Shown piece by piece: positions 1-9,200 of a stretch of DNA of 64,000 nucleotides; position 1 is the stretch's first letter, and every line of letters starts with the position of its first letter. Below the pieces are notes generated by a model. The model was not told the origin of the DNA and did not search any database. It worked only from the letters and a program-made list of their open reading frames with translations. Origin of the DNA: Kuafuiihalomonas sp050331295. Its GTDB lineage: Bacteria > Myxococcota > Kuafuiibacteriia > Kuafuiibacteriales > Kuafuiibacteriaceae. A program made the position numbers and the translations under genes. The stretch covers positions 310,001-374,000 of the forward strand of contig JBHJGZ010000004.1 of the NCBI GenBank assembly GCA_050331295.1. Direction: 5' to 3'.

Positions 1-970
1 CTCGTACGCCCACATAGATGGTGCCGTCCACGTCGATGAGGGGGTTGCTGACGGCGCCCGTCGCGAGCGGACCCACGCGCATGTCCCACTGGAGCTCGCC
101 GTCGTCAGGGTAGGGGAAATCGGGGTCGATGCATTCCCCCGAATCGCAGGCTTCGGCCTCGGTGCATTCGTCTCCGTCGTCACAGTTGTCTCCATCGCCG
201 AGGTTCACGGTGAAGCACTCGCCGCGCCGACATCCCATGGCTTCGACACATTGTTCGCCTTGGCCGCAGGGGGTTCCTTCAGGCGCGTCGGCGTGAAGAC
301 ACCCATCCGCACCGCACAGATCCAAGGTGCACGGGTCACCGTCGTCGCAGTCTCGGGTGAGTTCATGAAGACAACCGTCGCGCGGGTCGCAGAAATCGTC
401 GGTGCAGGCGTTGTTGTCGTCGCAGTCCAGTCGCGCGCCCACACACAGGCCGTCGGCGCAGGTGTCCTGCACCGTGCACGCGTCGAAGTCTTGGCAAGGC
501 CCGCTCAACGCGGCTGATGTGCACATGGCCGCGTCGAAATCGAAGTTGTCATCAGTACATTGATTGCCATCTTCGCAGTCGGGAGGCGCTTCGACTCGAG
601 CGGTGAGGGCCAAGGTGGCGGTTCGGGTTCCGTCGACCTCCGTGAACATGACGGTGGCAGACCGTTGACCGGTCTCGGTCGGCCTCAGCCGGACCACGAA
701 GACCTGGCTTCTCGACGACGGGATGCGCCCCTCACCTGGAGCCGCGCTCAATCCTTCGCCCTGGGGACCGCCGAACACGGCGGTGTAGTCGACGGCGCCA
801 CCGATGGCGCGAAGTTCGACGACGAAATCTCTGGTTTGGCCGATGAAGACGCGACCGACGTCGAGTCGGTCGGGCACCACTTGAAGCTGCCCCGAGGCGC
901 CGGCAAGCAAGACCGGGTCCTCCTGGCAGGCCCACGCGCAGAGCACCAGGAGCACGCCATGACGCCGCAT
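1..970 (-). CDS. Cys/Asp-rich repeat lipoprotein, partial (C-terminus off the window)
   Basis: The reading frame is open from ATG at 970 down to the window edge, so about 322 N-terminal residues are visible. The first 15 residues are a short signal peptide ending AWAC, a weak lipobox, so export as a lipoprotein is likely. Residues about 25-120 read as an immunoglobulin-like beta domain of the ASPM/SPD-2/Hydin type (LDVGRVFIGQTRDF). Next comes a stretch of short Cys/Asp repeats such as CDDGDPCTLDLC, typical of myxobacterial surface proteins. The last visible residues (NPLIDVDGTIYVGVR) look like the start of a PQQ-type beta-propeller. It lies 72 bp downstream of the cNMP-binding gene on the same strand. 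Function is unknown; a surface or adhesive role is inference. Confidence 0.75.
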   Translation of the reverse strand, partial: MRRHGVLLVLCAWACQEDPVLLAGASGQLQVVPDRLDVGRVFIGQTRDFVVELRAIGGAVDYTAVFGGPQGEGLSAAPGEGRIPSSRSQVFVVRLRPTETGQRSATVMFTEVDGTRTATLALTARVEAPPDCEDGNQCTDDNFDFDAAMCTSAALSGPCQDFDACTVQDTCADGLCVGARLDCDDNNACTDDFCDPRDGCLHELTRDCDDGDPCTLDLCGADGCLHADAPEGTPCGQGEQCVEAMGCRRGECFTVNLGDGDNCDDGDECTEAEACDSGECIDPDFPYPDDGELQWDMRVGPLATGAVSNPLIDVDGTIYVGVR

Positions 971-1042
971 GTTCCGCGGGAGTGTGCATGAACCGAGGCG
1001 GGTCGGCCAGCGACAGGTGGTGTCGGCGCAATCGAAAACGCG

Positions 1043-1468
1043 TCAGCGGGTGGCAGCAGCAGTGGTGTGACGAAGACGATGGGTAAGGACTTTGATCACC
1101 CCTCGGGTGATCTCGAGATGGTCGTTCATGAGCTCGTAGAACGCCTCACGTTCGAGCTTGAGCACCCGCACGGGCTCCAGGGCGCGAACGGTGGCACTTC
1201 GAGGCTCGGAGTCCAGAATCGAGAGCTCCCCTACACATTCCTTGGGGCCGAGATGGGTGACGACCTGGTTCGCGCGGCGAACTTCGACCTCTCCCCGCAG
1301 AAGCAAATACAGCGAATCTCCCAACTCGCCTTCCCTCATGAGCTCTGCGCCAGCAGGAAGCTCCATTTCTTCCGCCACCTGAGCAATACGGGCCAACTCC
1401 TGACCGGGGATCTGCGAAAAGAGGGCCACGCTCTTGAGGAACAACACGCGTTCAACCGTGGAGATCAC
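1043..1468 (-). CDS. stand-alone cyclic-nucleotide-binding-domain protein
   Basis: This 141-residue protein is almost entirely one cNMP-binding (CAP-effector) fold. Residues about 14-125 contain the entry helix (LFSQIPGQELARIAQ), the jelly-roll strand GDSLYLLLRGEVEV, and a phosphate-binding-cassette-like GELSILDSEPRSATVRA. No DNA-binding helix-turn-helix or enzymatic domain is attached, so it may act as a small sensor or as a subunit of another complex. The start is GTG at 1468; a GAGGA lies 13 nt upstream. It is divergent from the DsbD-like gene. The same domain is fused to a PP2C phosphatase elsewhere in this window. The ligand cannot be inferred; many delta-proteobacterial versions lack a known one. 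Confidence 0.8.
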   Translation of the reverse strand: MISTVERVLFLKSVALFSQIPGQELARIAQVAEEMELPAGAELMREGELGDSLYLLLRGEVEVRRANQVVTHLGPKECVGELSILDSEPRSATVRALEPVRVLKLEREAFYELMNDHLEITRGVIKVLTHRLRHTTAAATR

Positions 1469-1646
1469 GACGATTCCATCCTCACCGACGGACCAAGGTG
1501 CTTCGACCTGGGGTCAACCATCGAGTCTCGTAGCGGCGGACGGAGAACACGCGTACCGTCAGTGGACCATGAACCGGCGGCAGGATCGATGGGCGTTCGC
1601 GCTTGAATCCGCGCTCCAGGGGCGCATCCATGATCTTGGGGCACCC

Positions 1647-3719
1647 GTGGTGAAACCTTTTCGATCGTGGGTCGGGTTTGCGGCTCTCGCCTTCATCATG
1701 GCGGGGTCGTCCGCGCCGGCCGATGCGCAGGACGCATCGCTCTCCGGCTCGGCGTTTGCGAGGCGCACTGCCTCGGGCCCGGTGCTGGTGGTGTCCCTCG
1801 ACGTTCCGAAGGGTTGGCACCTTTGGGCGATGGATCCCGGACCGGGGCCGCTCCCGTTGAGGCTGACCTTGTCGGACGAGTTCGCACCCGTCGGTCCCTG
1901 GCGCGGCCCGAAACCCCTCACACGCTACGACCAAGGGTTCAAGCGACAGCTCGACCAGTATCCCGAGGGGCGAGTGACGTTCCGTCGCCCGCTGGCCGAT
2001 CCTCCGCGACCGGGTGGGACGGTGGCGGTTCGCGGTCAGATCTGTACGGAGGAACAATGCTTGAACCAAAGCCTCGCGCTCCCTGTAGCCGCCGAAGAGG
2101 CGCAGGTTCAGCCATCGCCGACTCAGCCCTCGCTGAGTCAACCCTCGCTGAGTCAACCATTGGGGCAGCCGCTTCCCTCGAAGCCGGAGTGGATCGACCT
2201 CACCGTTGAGACGACTCCGGAGAACGAGAACGCGGGCCCTCCCACCGAGGGAGGGAGCGCCGTACGACGGCCTGACAGTGGGACGCCTGAGAATGCGCCA
2301 TGGGGCGAAGAAGTCCAGCGGGGTGGCCTGTGGTCGTATTTGGCCTTGGCATTCGTCTTCGGGCTCGGTGCATTGGCGACGCCTTGCGTGTTTCCCGCCA
2401 TCCCGCTGACCGTTTCCTTCTTTTCTAAATATCGGTCGCAGAGCGTGGGTCGGGCCGCTGGTTTGGCTGCGGTGTACGCCACGACGATGGTTGTGGTGTT
2501 TGCGGCGGCTGGCGTTTTGGTCTCGGTGGTATTCGGGGTGACCGGCCTTCAGCAGTTTGCGGCCAATCCTTGGTTCAATCTCTTCCTCGCGGTCCTTCTG
2601 GGGTTCTTTGCTTTGAACCTGATGGGGGCGTTCGAACTGCGGCTTCCCGAGTGGGCGGTCGCCGCCGTCAATCGCGTCCAGCGAAGTGTAGGGACCCGGC
2701 CCCAAGCGGGAGGATGGTCTGATGTCTTGGTGGTGATGGCGGCCGCGCTCACCGCAACCACCGTGTTCTTTACCTGCACCGTGGGCTTTGTCGGTGTCGT
2801 GTTGGTGGCTGCCGCGCGGGGCCAGATCGTCTGGCCCACCTTGGGCATGCTGGCCTTCGCATCCGCCTTCGCCCTTCCGTTCTTTGTTCTGGCGCTGTTC
2901 CCCGCCGCAACCCAGCATTTTCGAGCCGGTCCCTGGCTCAGCGCCACCCGCGTCACTTTGGGATTCATCGAGCTCGCGGCGGCGACGAAGTTTCTGTCCA
3001 ACGCGGATCTGGTTTGGCGTTGGTCCCTCCTCACCCGCGAAGCGGTCCTCTCCATGTGGATTCCGCTCTTCCTGGTGGCAGGCCTGTTCCTGCTGGGCCT
3101 GGTGCGCCTGGGGCATGAGAGCGCCTCAGATCCCTCTGGGCGCGTTCCGGTGGTGCAAGCCATGACGGCGGTGGGGCTTTTCGCGTTTTCGACCTACTTG
3201 GCCGTGGGTCTGTTTCAGGGACGCGCGTTTGGTGGGTGGCTCGATGGTTGGCTTCCGCCCACGCGTTATCCGGGCCTCTCTGCGCCCCGTTCTCTCGTTG
3301 ACGATCCCAGCGAAGCTCGGATTCAGGGCGGTGCTGCGGCGCCTGCCCCCGTGTTCGACTGGTTCGACGACCTCGAAGCAGGTCGAGACGCTGCACGGGA
3401 AGAGGGCCGCTTGGTGTTCGTCAATTATACTGGCTACACCTGTACCAATTGCCGGTACATGGAGGAAGCCGTGTTCCCACGACCTGAGATTGCGGCGCTG
3501 CTCCGAGAAATGACCTTGGTCGAACTCCATACCGATGGGGGGGAGCCGAGACACGAGCAGTATCGCCTCGACCAAGTGGAGCGCTTTGGAACGGCTGCAC
3601 TCCCATTCTACTCAGTGGAAACTCCGGACGGCCGAGTGTTGGAGAGCTTTCCCAGCAGTACCAACGAGCCGGAGGTCTTTCGCGCCTTCCTTTCGGCTGC
3701 CTTGAAACGAGCGCCCTAG
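1647..3719 (+). CDS. dsbD: DsbD-like thiol:disulfide interchange protein
   Basis: About 690 residues in the DsbD order. There is a signal peptide at residues 1-26, then a periplasmic immunoglobulin-like domain with the pair CTEEQC at Cys133/Cys138. A Pro/Ser linker follows, then an eight-helix membrane domain with redox cysteines at Cys247 (LATPCVFP) and Cys377 (FFTCTVG), and a C-terminal thioredoxin domain with CTNC at 599-602. It should carry electrons from cytoplasmic thioredoxin to periplasmic thiol proteins. The frame is open to ATG 1434 and has ATG 1569, but GTG 1647 or 1650 puts a clean signal peptide at the N-terminus, so I prefer it. Its stop shares a CTAG with the stop of the convergent GNAT gene. 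Confidence 0.9.
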   Translation: MVKPFRSWVGFAALAFIMAGSSAPADAQDASLSGSAFARRTASGPVLVVSLDVPKGWHLWAMDPGPGPLPLRLTLSDEFAPVGPWRGPKPLTRYDQGFKRQLDQYPEGRVTFRRPLADPPRPGGTVAVRGQICTEEQCLNQSLALPVAAEEAQVQPSPTQPSLSQPSLSQPLGQPLPSKPEWIDLTVETTPENENAGPPTEGGSAVRRPDSGTPENAPWGEEVQRGGLWSYLALAFVFGLGALATPCVFPAIPLTVSFFSKYRSQSVGRAAGLAAVYATTMVVVFAAAGVLVSVVFGVTGLQQFAANPWFNLFLAVLLGFFALNLMGAFELRLPEWAVAAVNRVQRSVGTRPQAGGWSDVLVVMAAALTATTVFFTCTVGFVGVVLVAAARGQIVWPTLGMLAFASAFALPFFVLALFPAATQHFRAGPWLSATRVTLGFIELAAATKFLSNADLVWRWSLLTREAVLSMWIPLFLVAGLFLLGLVRLGHESASDPSGRVPVVQAMTAVGLFAFSTYLAVGLFQGRAFGGWLDGWLPPTRYPGLSAPRSLVDDPSEARIQGGAAAPAPVFDWFDDLEAGRDAAREEGRLVFVNYTGYTCTNCRYMEEAVFPRPEIAALLREMTLVELHTDGGEPRHEQYRLDQVERFGTAALPFYSVETPDGRVLESFPSSTNEPEVFRAFLSAALKRAP
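2109..2153 (+). repeat. 15-bp tandem repeat, three copies, inside dsbD
   Basis: Three head-to-tail 15-base units (2109-2123, 2124-2138, 2139-2153) encode QPSPT, QPSLS, QPSLS in the linker between the periplasmic and membrane domains. The last two copies differ at one base. Copy number could vary by slippage without breaking the frame. Confidence 0.85.
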
Positions 3720-4264
3720 GCCCCGGGCGCGGTCCGAGCGTGGGCCTCCAGGCGTCGAACGAACAGGCGAGGCCTGCTTTCGTCGAATCCGACGGCCCGC
3801 CAGAAATCCCCAGCCGAGCGGCTCAGGACGAAGGCCAACAGCTGGTGAATCCCGGCCTCGATGGCCGCGTTCTCGAGCACGACGACCATTGAACGACCGA
3901 CCCCTCGAAATCGATGGGAAGGACTCACGGCGACCTGCTGAATGGTGCAGCTGCGGGCGTCGGGATGTTCGAGCACCGCGTCGATGAATCCGAGGGGGCG
4001 TCCGTGGCCCATGGCCACCCACATGCGGCGACGCGGATCCAGCTCGAGATCCACGAAGCGGTCCGCCATCGGCTGAATCTCGGCGTGTCGGGGCACCAAG
4101 TGGCGTCGCGCACCACGGGCCAACTGGTCGAGGGCTCCGGGTCGGTGAACCAAGTCATGCCGAGAATGGAGAGGTTCTACCTTCCATTCGTGGCCAGGAC
4201 CAGACTCTCCTTGGCGGGTCGCGGTGCTGAGCGCGTCGAGCGATGGATCGGGGAAGGTCGTCAC
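3716..4264 (-). CDS. GNAT-family N-acetyltransferase
   Basis: About 182 residues with the acetyl-CoA-binding signature of the GNAT fold: the strand IQQVAVSP followed by the pyrophosphate loop HRFRGVGRSM (R/Q-x-x-G-x-G/A), then a helix and DFWRAVGFDE near the C-terminus. The acceptor substrate is not predictable. The start is GTG at 4264, which overlaps the TGA stop of the upstream lipoprotein gene (GTGA), so translation is probably coupled; an in-frame reading that begins at 4420 would overlap that lipoprotein heavily. It is the last gene of the lipase-FadL run. The stop is shared, as CTAG, with the convergent dsbD gene. Confidence 0.8.
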   Translation of the reverse strand: MTTFPDPSLDALSTATRQGESGPGHEWKVEPLHSRHDLVHRPGALDQLARGARRHLVPRHAEIQPMADRFVDLELDPRRRMWVAMGHGRPLGFIDAVLEHPDARSCTIQQVAVSPSHRFRGVGRSMVVVLENAAIEAGIHQLLAFVLSRSAGDFWRAVGFDESRPRLFVRRLEAHARTAPGA

Positions 4265-4872
4265 AGCGTGTTCGGCGTCAGAACCTCGAACACCTCGAGT
4301 TCCGGCCCGTCGATGGTTTCGGTCAATCGCCCCCGATAACGCTCGGGGAGTCCGAGGAGCGGAGGAGAGCAGACGAGCGTGCAGGTGGTGCCCCGGCATC
4401 CGGGGGCCAAGGTCAGACACTCACTGTCTGAAAGCAAGAGTTCACCGTCCAGAACCACCCGACCCGAACATGTGTTGCAACAGGGATTGTCGGGTGGACA
4501 TGGCTCAGAGGTACAGATCACGTCGGCGTCCGTGGCCACTCCGGACACCTCTACGATGGCTCCGAACAGCTCGCTCGCTTCCGCTGCCGCCGTCGCCGTC
4601 AAGACAGCCTCCGCCGCAGCCTCACACGGGTCCGTCTCGCCGTCCGCTCCATCCAGGTCGGTTCCCCCCATGTCCGGAGCTTCGCCGGAGCCTGAGTCGG
4701 GAAGCGCGGGGATGAGGTCCGGCGGTCCCCCCGTTGTGAAGGCGTCCGGTCGCCAGAAGATCACGGAGCCGCCATCGAATCCGCTCGGCCCGACCGGCGG
4801 ACCTTCAGAGCACGCAAGGGTGGTGACCAGCATGAAGGCTTGTCCTGCCCTTGCGAGCCTCCGCCGATGCAT
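4261..4872 (-). CDS. small Cys-rich lipoprotein
   Basis: 203 residues with a clear lipoprotein signal peptide: basic start, hydrophobic core, lipobox TLAC around residue 21. A low-complexity Gly/Pro/Asp-rich spacer follows to about residue 85. The C-terminal half is a compact domain with eight or more cysteines (CTSEPCPPDNPCCNTC, then CRGTTCTLVC), probably disulfide-bonded in the periplasm or on the surface. I do not recognise the family. It lies 37 bp downstream of the FadL-like gene and overlaps the GNAT start, so it appears to belong to the VolA-FadL operon. Confidence 0.75.
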   Translation of the reverse strand: MHRRRLARAGQAFMLVTTLACSEGPPVGPSGFDGGSVIFWRPDAFTTGGPPDLIPALPDSGSGEAPDMGGTDLDGADGETDPCEAAAEAVLTATAAAEASELFGAIVEVSGVATDADVICTSEPCPPDNPCCNTCSGRVVLDGELLLSDSECLTLAPGCRGTTCTLVCSPPLLGLPERYRGRLTETIDGPELEVFEVLTPNTL

Positions 4873-4909
4873 GGGCGGGAGATAGCCAGAAGCCGGGCGT
4901 CGGTTTCAA

Positions 4910-6229
4910 CTAAATCCGGACCGTCAAAGCCGTCGAGATGAAGTTGATGTAGCCGCCCTCGAACTCCCCTTCCAGCGGGAAGACGCTGTCGTCCGGGATG
5001 GTGCGGTCGTCCAGGTTGATGCCGAGGTAGGCGACGTCGAGGGTAAACCGCTTGAAGAATGTATAGCCAAGCCCGACCGAGAAATTGAAACGCGTGCCGT
5101 CCGGGAGTCCGGGCTCGACGGTCTCATCCGGCTGGGGCGTCACGTCGAACACGAAGCCGGCGCGAACCGCCAACGGCTTGATCGGGAAGATCTCACCGCC
5201 GATCCGAATGAGGGGCACGGCATTCCAGTCTCGAGGCTCGGCCACGTCGGGCGTCGCCGGGTTGTCGAAGTCCACCGCCAACTCGTCGAAGCTTTGCCAG
5301 AGGGTGACCTGCACGCCGGCCTCTAGGGCCCAGAACGTTCCTTCCTTCCAGCCAAGTCCCATCGAAAACGTGTGGGGTAGTGTGACCGCGCCACTGCCGG
5401 TCTGGTCGGGGAACGCGGCGGCGATGGTGGAGGGTACGTTCGATGGGATGCTGAAGTCGGCGTCCCCGTCGTTGAAATTGAGGGTTACCGCAGACCGGTA
5501 GTTGAACCCGAAATGGAGGTTGCGGATCGGGTCGAACGGCGGACGGACGATGATCCCGGCAGTGGCACCCACGCCAAACGCCGAAGCACCCAACTCGAAA
5601 CGGCCTTCATCCAGCGGGTCGCCGGTTGGACTCGGGAAAGCCAGGTTCCCGTCATCGGTGCCCAGGGCTTGAGACAAGCGCAGGGTAGCGGGCACAAGCT
5701 GCAGTCCGACCGCCACGTTCAGCCAGTCGACGGGCTTGAGGGCCACGGTGGGCGTGGTGAAGAAGGTCCGGAGCTCGGTCTCGTCAGCCTGGGTACGACC
5801 GATGAAGTTGTCGTCGGGCTCCCAGAAGGTGCCGAGGCCGTACGGAAAGTAGAGCCCGACGCCCACCACCGCCTTTTCGGACAGCGGATACGCGGCGAAG
5901 ATGTAGGGCACCAAGGTGGGCGAGGAGTCCAATGTCTGGTCCCCCGGATCCTCGGGAAAGCTGGGATTCGTGGTGGGAAAGCCGGGCCCGTTGTACCCGT
6001 TGTCCGGAATCACCACGTTGGTTCCCAACATGATTTCGAGACTGTCGATTTCAGCCAGGCCCGCCGGGTTGTGCCAAATGGCCGACGGGTCGTCGACGGT
6101 CGCAACGACCGAGCTTCCTCGTCCGGTTGCGCGGGCAGAGTGCTCGTTGATCTGAAAGCCAGCACCGAAGGCCGGGCTCGAGCCGAGCAGCACCAAAAGT
6201 GTGACCTGCGCAGTACGCGTGTTGTTCAT
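4910..6229 (-). CDS. FadL/OmpP1/TodX-family outer-membrane transport protein
   Basis: About 439 residues: a signal peptide, then the mature N-terminus AGFQINEHSARATGRG, the hallmark FadL N-terminal plug segment (GFQ...E.SA...GRG). The conserved NPAGLAEI follows, then repeated amphipathic beta-strands that end in the aromatic/aliphatic strand LTVRI. FadL-type barrels move long-chain fatty acids or other hydrophobic compounds across the outer membrane. Two ATGs are possible, 6235 and 6229; AGGAAGG sits 7 nt before 6229, which I prefer. Only 20 bp separate it from the upstream lipase-like lipoprotein, which suggests that the product released by the lipase is taken up here. Confidence 0.88.
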   Translation of the reverse strand: MNNTRTAQVTLLVLLGSSPAFGAGFQINEHSARATGRGSSVVATVDDPSAIWHNPAGLAEIDSLEIMLGTNVVIPDNGYNGPGFPTTNPSFPEDPGDQTLDSSPTLVPYIFAAYPLSEKAVVGVGLYFPYGLGTFWEPDDNFIGRTQADETELRTFFTTPTVALKPVDWLNVAVGLQLVPATLRLSQALGTDDGNLAFPSPTGDPLDEGRFELGASAFGVGATAGIIVRPPFDPIRNLHFGFNYRSAVTLNFNDGDADFSIPSNVPSTIAAAFPDQTGSGAVTLPHTFSMGLGWKEGTFWALEAGVQVTLWQSFDELAVDFDNPATPDVAEPRDWNAVPLIRIGGEIFPIKPLAVRAGFVFDVTPQPDETVEPGLPDGTRFNFSVGLGYTFFKRFTLDVAYLGINLDDRTIPDDSVFPLEGEFEGGYINFISTALTVRI

Positions 6230-6249
6230 GTTCATCCCTTCCTCTTGGC

Positions 6250-9200
6250 CTACGGACACGCGATGGGACCGACGCTTTCCAGCGCCGCCACATCCAAAAT
6301 GGTGCCATCCTCGAACCACTGCGCTGCTTGCATCTGCGAACCAAAGGTATTGCAGACCGCGTTGCTCAGAGTATTCAAAGGATTCTCAGGATCCGGCATC
6401 GGCGCACATAGATTTCCGGGGAAGGCACCGAACACGTTGATCGGAAACAGGATGAACTGGTGACACCCCAGAGGAGGCATCGCGCCCGGAGCCTCGCTCA
6501 AATCCGTAAACTGAACTTGCTGCGAGCTCATCCCGGTCGAAGGATCCAGAAGTCCATAGGCAATGGCCAGATTCTCTGCCGTCGCCGTCGGTACGAAGGT
6601 GTCGGGGTCCGCGACTTGGAGGAGCACCTGGTCGAAACCGATACCGGCTTGGCTGCCGACGCCTTGGGACAAGGCCAGCGGGTCCCCGGGATCCAGAAGT
6701 GTCTGACCCAGGATCTGGAACTGGGTCAGCGTCGGGGTCTGCATACATCCAGAAGAAAGGTCGCCCGGCGTGTTGAGTTCGCAGATCCCGGCCGCCACGA
6801 GGGCCTGAAGCAGGTCGCCGTTGACCGATTCCTCAGTGCCGAACAGCACATCCACCAGACTCCCTCCCGGCGCGTGAAGCGTAGCTGCAGTGAGTTGGTC
6901 GCCGAAGGCCAGCGTGTTGCCTCCCGTGAGTGACCCGAGGGAATGGCCCAAGAACGCGATCCGCGTGCCGTCCAGGTCGATGGGGGCCGCGGTCCCTTCG
7001 CCGAGGTCGAAGAAGTCGTTGGCCAAATGGTCGAACACCACCAGGTGGTCCACGATGGCCTGTCGGAAGTTGTCCCGAGTTCCCAGTAGATTGAGCCCGA
7101 TGAATCCGGCGCCAGCGGCGTCTGCAAAGCCGTCGCCGGTGGTATCCAAGCTGTCCGACAGACCATCGGCGCCGCCGGTGCAGGTCCCGTCCAGCATGCA
7201 GACCACGTCGTCGGGATTGATCAAGGGATTGACGGCGCCCGTAGCGTTGACCGCGAGGTCGCTGGCCCGGGTGCCCGGAAGGTTCGGGTCGCCGTGCAGG
7301 GGAAGGTTCAGAAGGACGCTCGCCCAACCACCTTCCGCGTTGGCGCCAGCCAGGCTGTTGACCACGAAGAAACCGACTCCGTTGTCCTGACCCAGGCCGT
7401 GTTGAAAGATGGCCGTCGGAAGTCCCTCCGCCGGGGCGCCGTTTCCGGGTGTGGCCCCGCTCGAGACCACCCATGCCGTGGCCCGCCGGACGGCCGGATT
7501 TTGAATGGAACCCGAGGTGAAGACGAAGGGGTCCTCGGTGGTGAGATCGTACAGCCGATAGTCCACCAACCGAACCTGGTTCACGTTGCTGGACACGAGC
7601 GGGCAGAGGTTGTGAGCCCGTAGATCCTCGACTGCGGCCGGTGGCGTGGGCTCCAGAAAGTCATCGGGAAAATCTGGACACGATTCTGGAGGGATCGAGG
7701 GGCTTCCGCCCACCGGAAGGGCAAAGAAGCCGCTGCTGCACACCTGGCTGCAGATGAAGTCTTTTGCCAGCTGCCCCGGGAATACGAAGCCTTCCACATC
7801 CACCACCTCGTCGAGGCCCGAGGGATCCGGCAGGCTCGGATATCCGTTCTCGTCGTCCTGGATCAGGGTCTTGGCGAGGGCCACGGTCGCCGTCAGCGTC
7901 TGAGTCTTGAAGGGGAACGCGATGGAGAACGAGGACCGCGGCATCGGCGGCTCCATCGACTCGAACGCTTCGAAGGCGTCCTGGAACTCGGCACGGTCCA
8001 AGTCGAACTCGATGGCTTGGAGATTGGCCAGAGTAAACTCGTCCGGCGGAAAGGTTCCGTTCTCCAGGAGAAAGCCGCACTGGACCCCGGCTGCGACGAA
8101 CGTATCCAAGATTTCGGCGGTCGTGCTGGTCCCAGAGACCAATGGGTCTTCGGCGTTCAGGAAGGTGAAGAGCGTTTCTTGAATGAATTGTTCACCGTCG
8201 GTGCTCAGGACGCCGTCAGGACCTCCTACCACGCCGATCGCGTAGAACGTATCCTCGGACAGAGGCTCGAGGGGTTCGATGATGATCTGATCCTCCACCG
8301 CGGCGGCGACGAAGAGGGGGGGCGCTTCGCCCGTCGGCACGGCCGGGTCGACCGTATTGTCGTACGGGACCAGCAGAACGTTGCCAGGCAGGGTGGTGGG
8401 GTCGACCGGCGCGCCCATCGGAATCACGATGGGGGCTACGGCAGAAAACCCGTTCAGCGTGTTGAGGCTCGCGAAGATCAGCTGCTCGAGCTCGGAGCCC
8501 TCCACCGGGAAGGCGTTTTGCACGTCGTCTCCATCCGGCTCGGTCAAGAGAGGAACATTGGGAAACGGGATGACCGGCTCCTCGGCCAGAGGGTCGAACG
8601 ATGCGGTCGGGGCCGAGGCACCGGTTGTCCAGCTGTTGGCGAAAACCAGGTCGTTCACGTTGGACACCACGCCGCCGGCCACGAGGTTGGCGGCGATGCT
8701 TCGAAGAAACGTCTGCAGGCCGAAGAGCGCCTCCAGGCTGGCTTGCGCGGCAGCTTCCCGCGCTTCCGGAGTGTCTGGGATCAGGCCGGCGTCCACCTGG
8801 GCTTGAACCGCCTCTTCCACCGAGGCCGACAGGAGGCCAGAGACGGAGAAGACACCCGTATCGGTGTCGACGGTGATGGGCGTGAAATCCTCAAAGCCGG
8901 CTCCGACCGGGTCGTTCTGCACCAGGCTGAAGAACAGGTCGGAGGACTCGACTTCCCGAGGCGGGCCACCGTCCAGCCCGACCGCGCGAAGCGCTTTGGT
9001 GGCCGCGACGATATAGGTCGTATTCGGCTGGAGTACATTTCCAGGCGTATCCGGCACCAAGGTGACCTCGGTGTTGCTCCCGAACGCGCTCGACGCGGCC
9101 TGATCGAAACCAAACTGGTCCTGACAGGCCACCGGCGGCTCCGCGAGAGGCGCCTGGACCAGGGTGAAGGGCACGGGGGTCGCGGCCCCCGAGGCATCCA

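Noticed and set aside
300..560. short spaced repeats near the left edge resembling a CRISPR array
   Set aside because: The repeats are Cys/Asp codon repeats in a coding frame and have neither constant repeats nor unique spacers.
1482..3116. 544-codon open frame on the minus strand
   Set aside because: It is antisense to the well-supported dsbD gene, has no domain and a highly charged, repetitive composition typical of GC-rich shadow frames.
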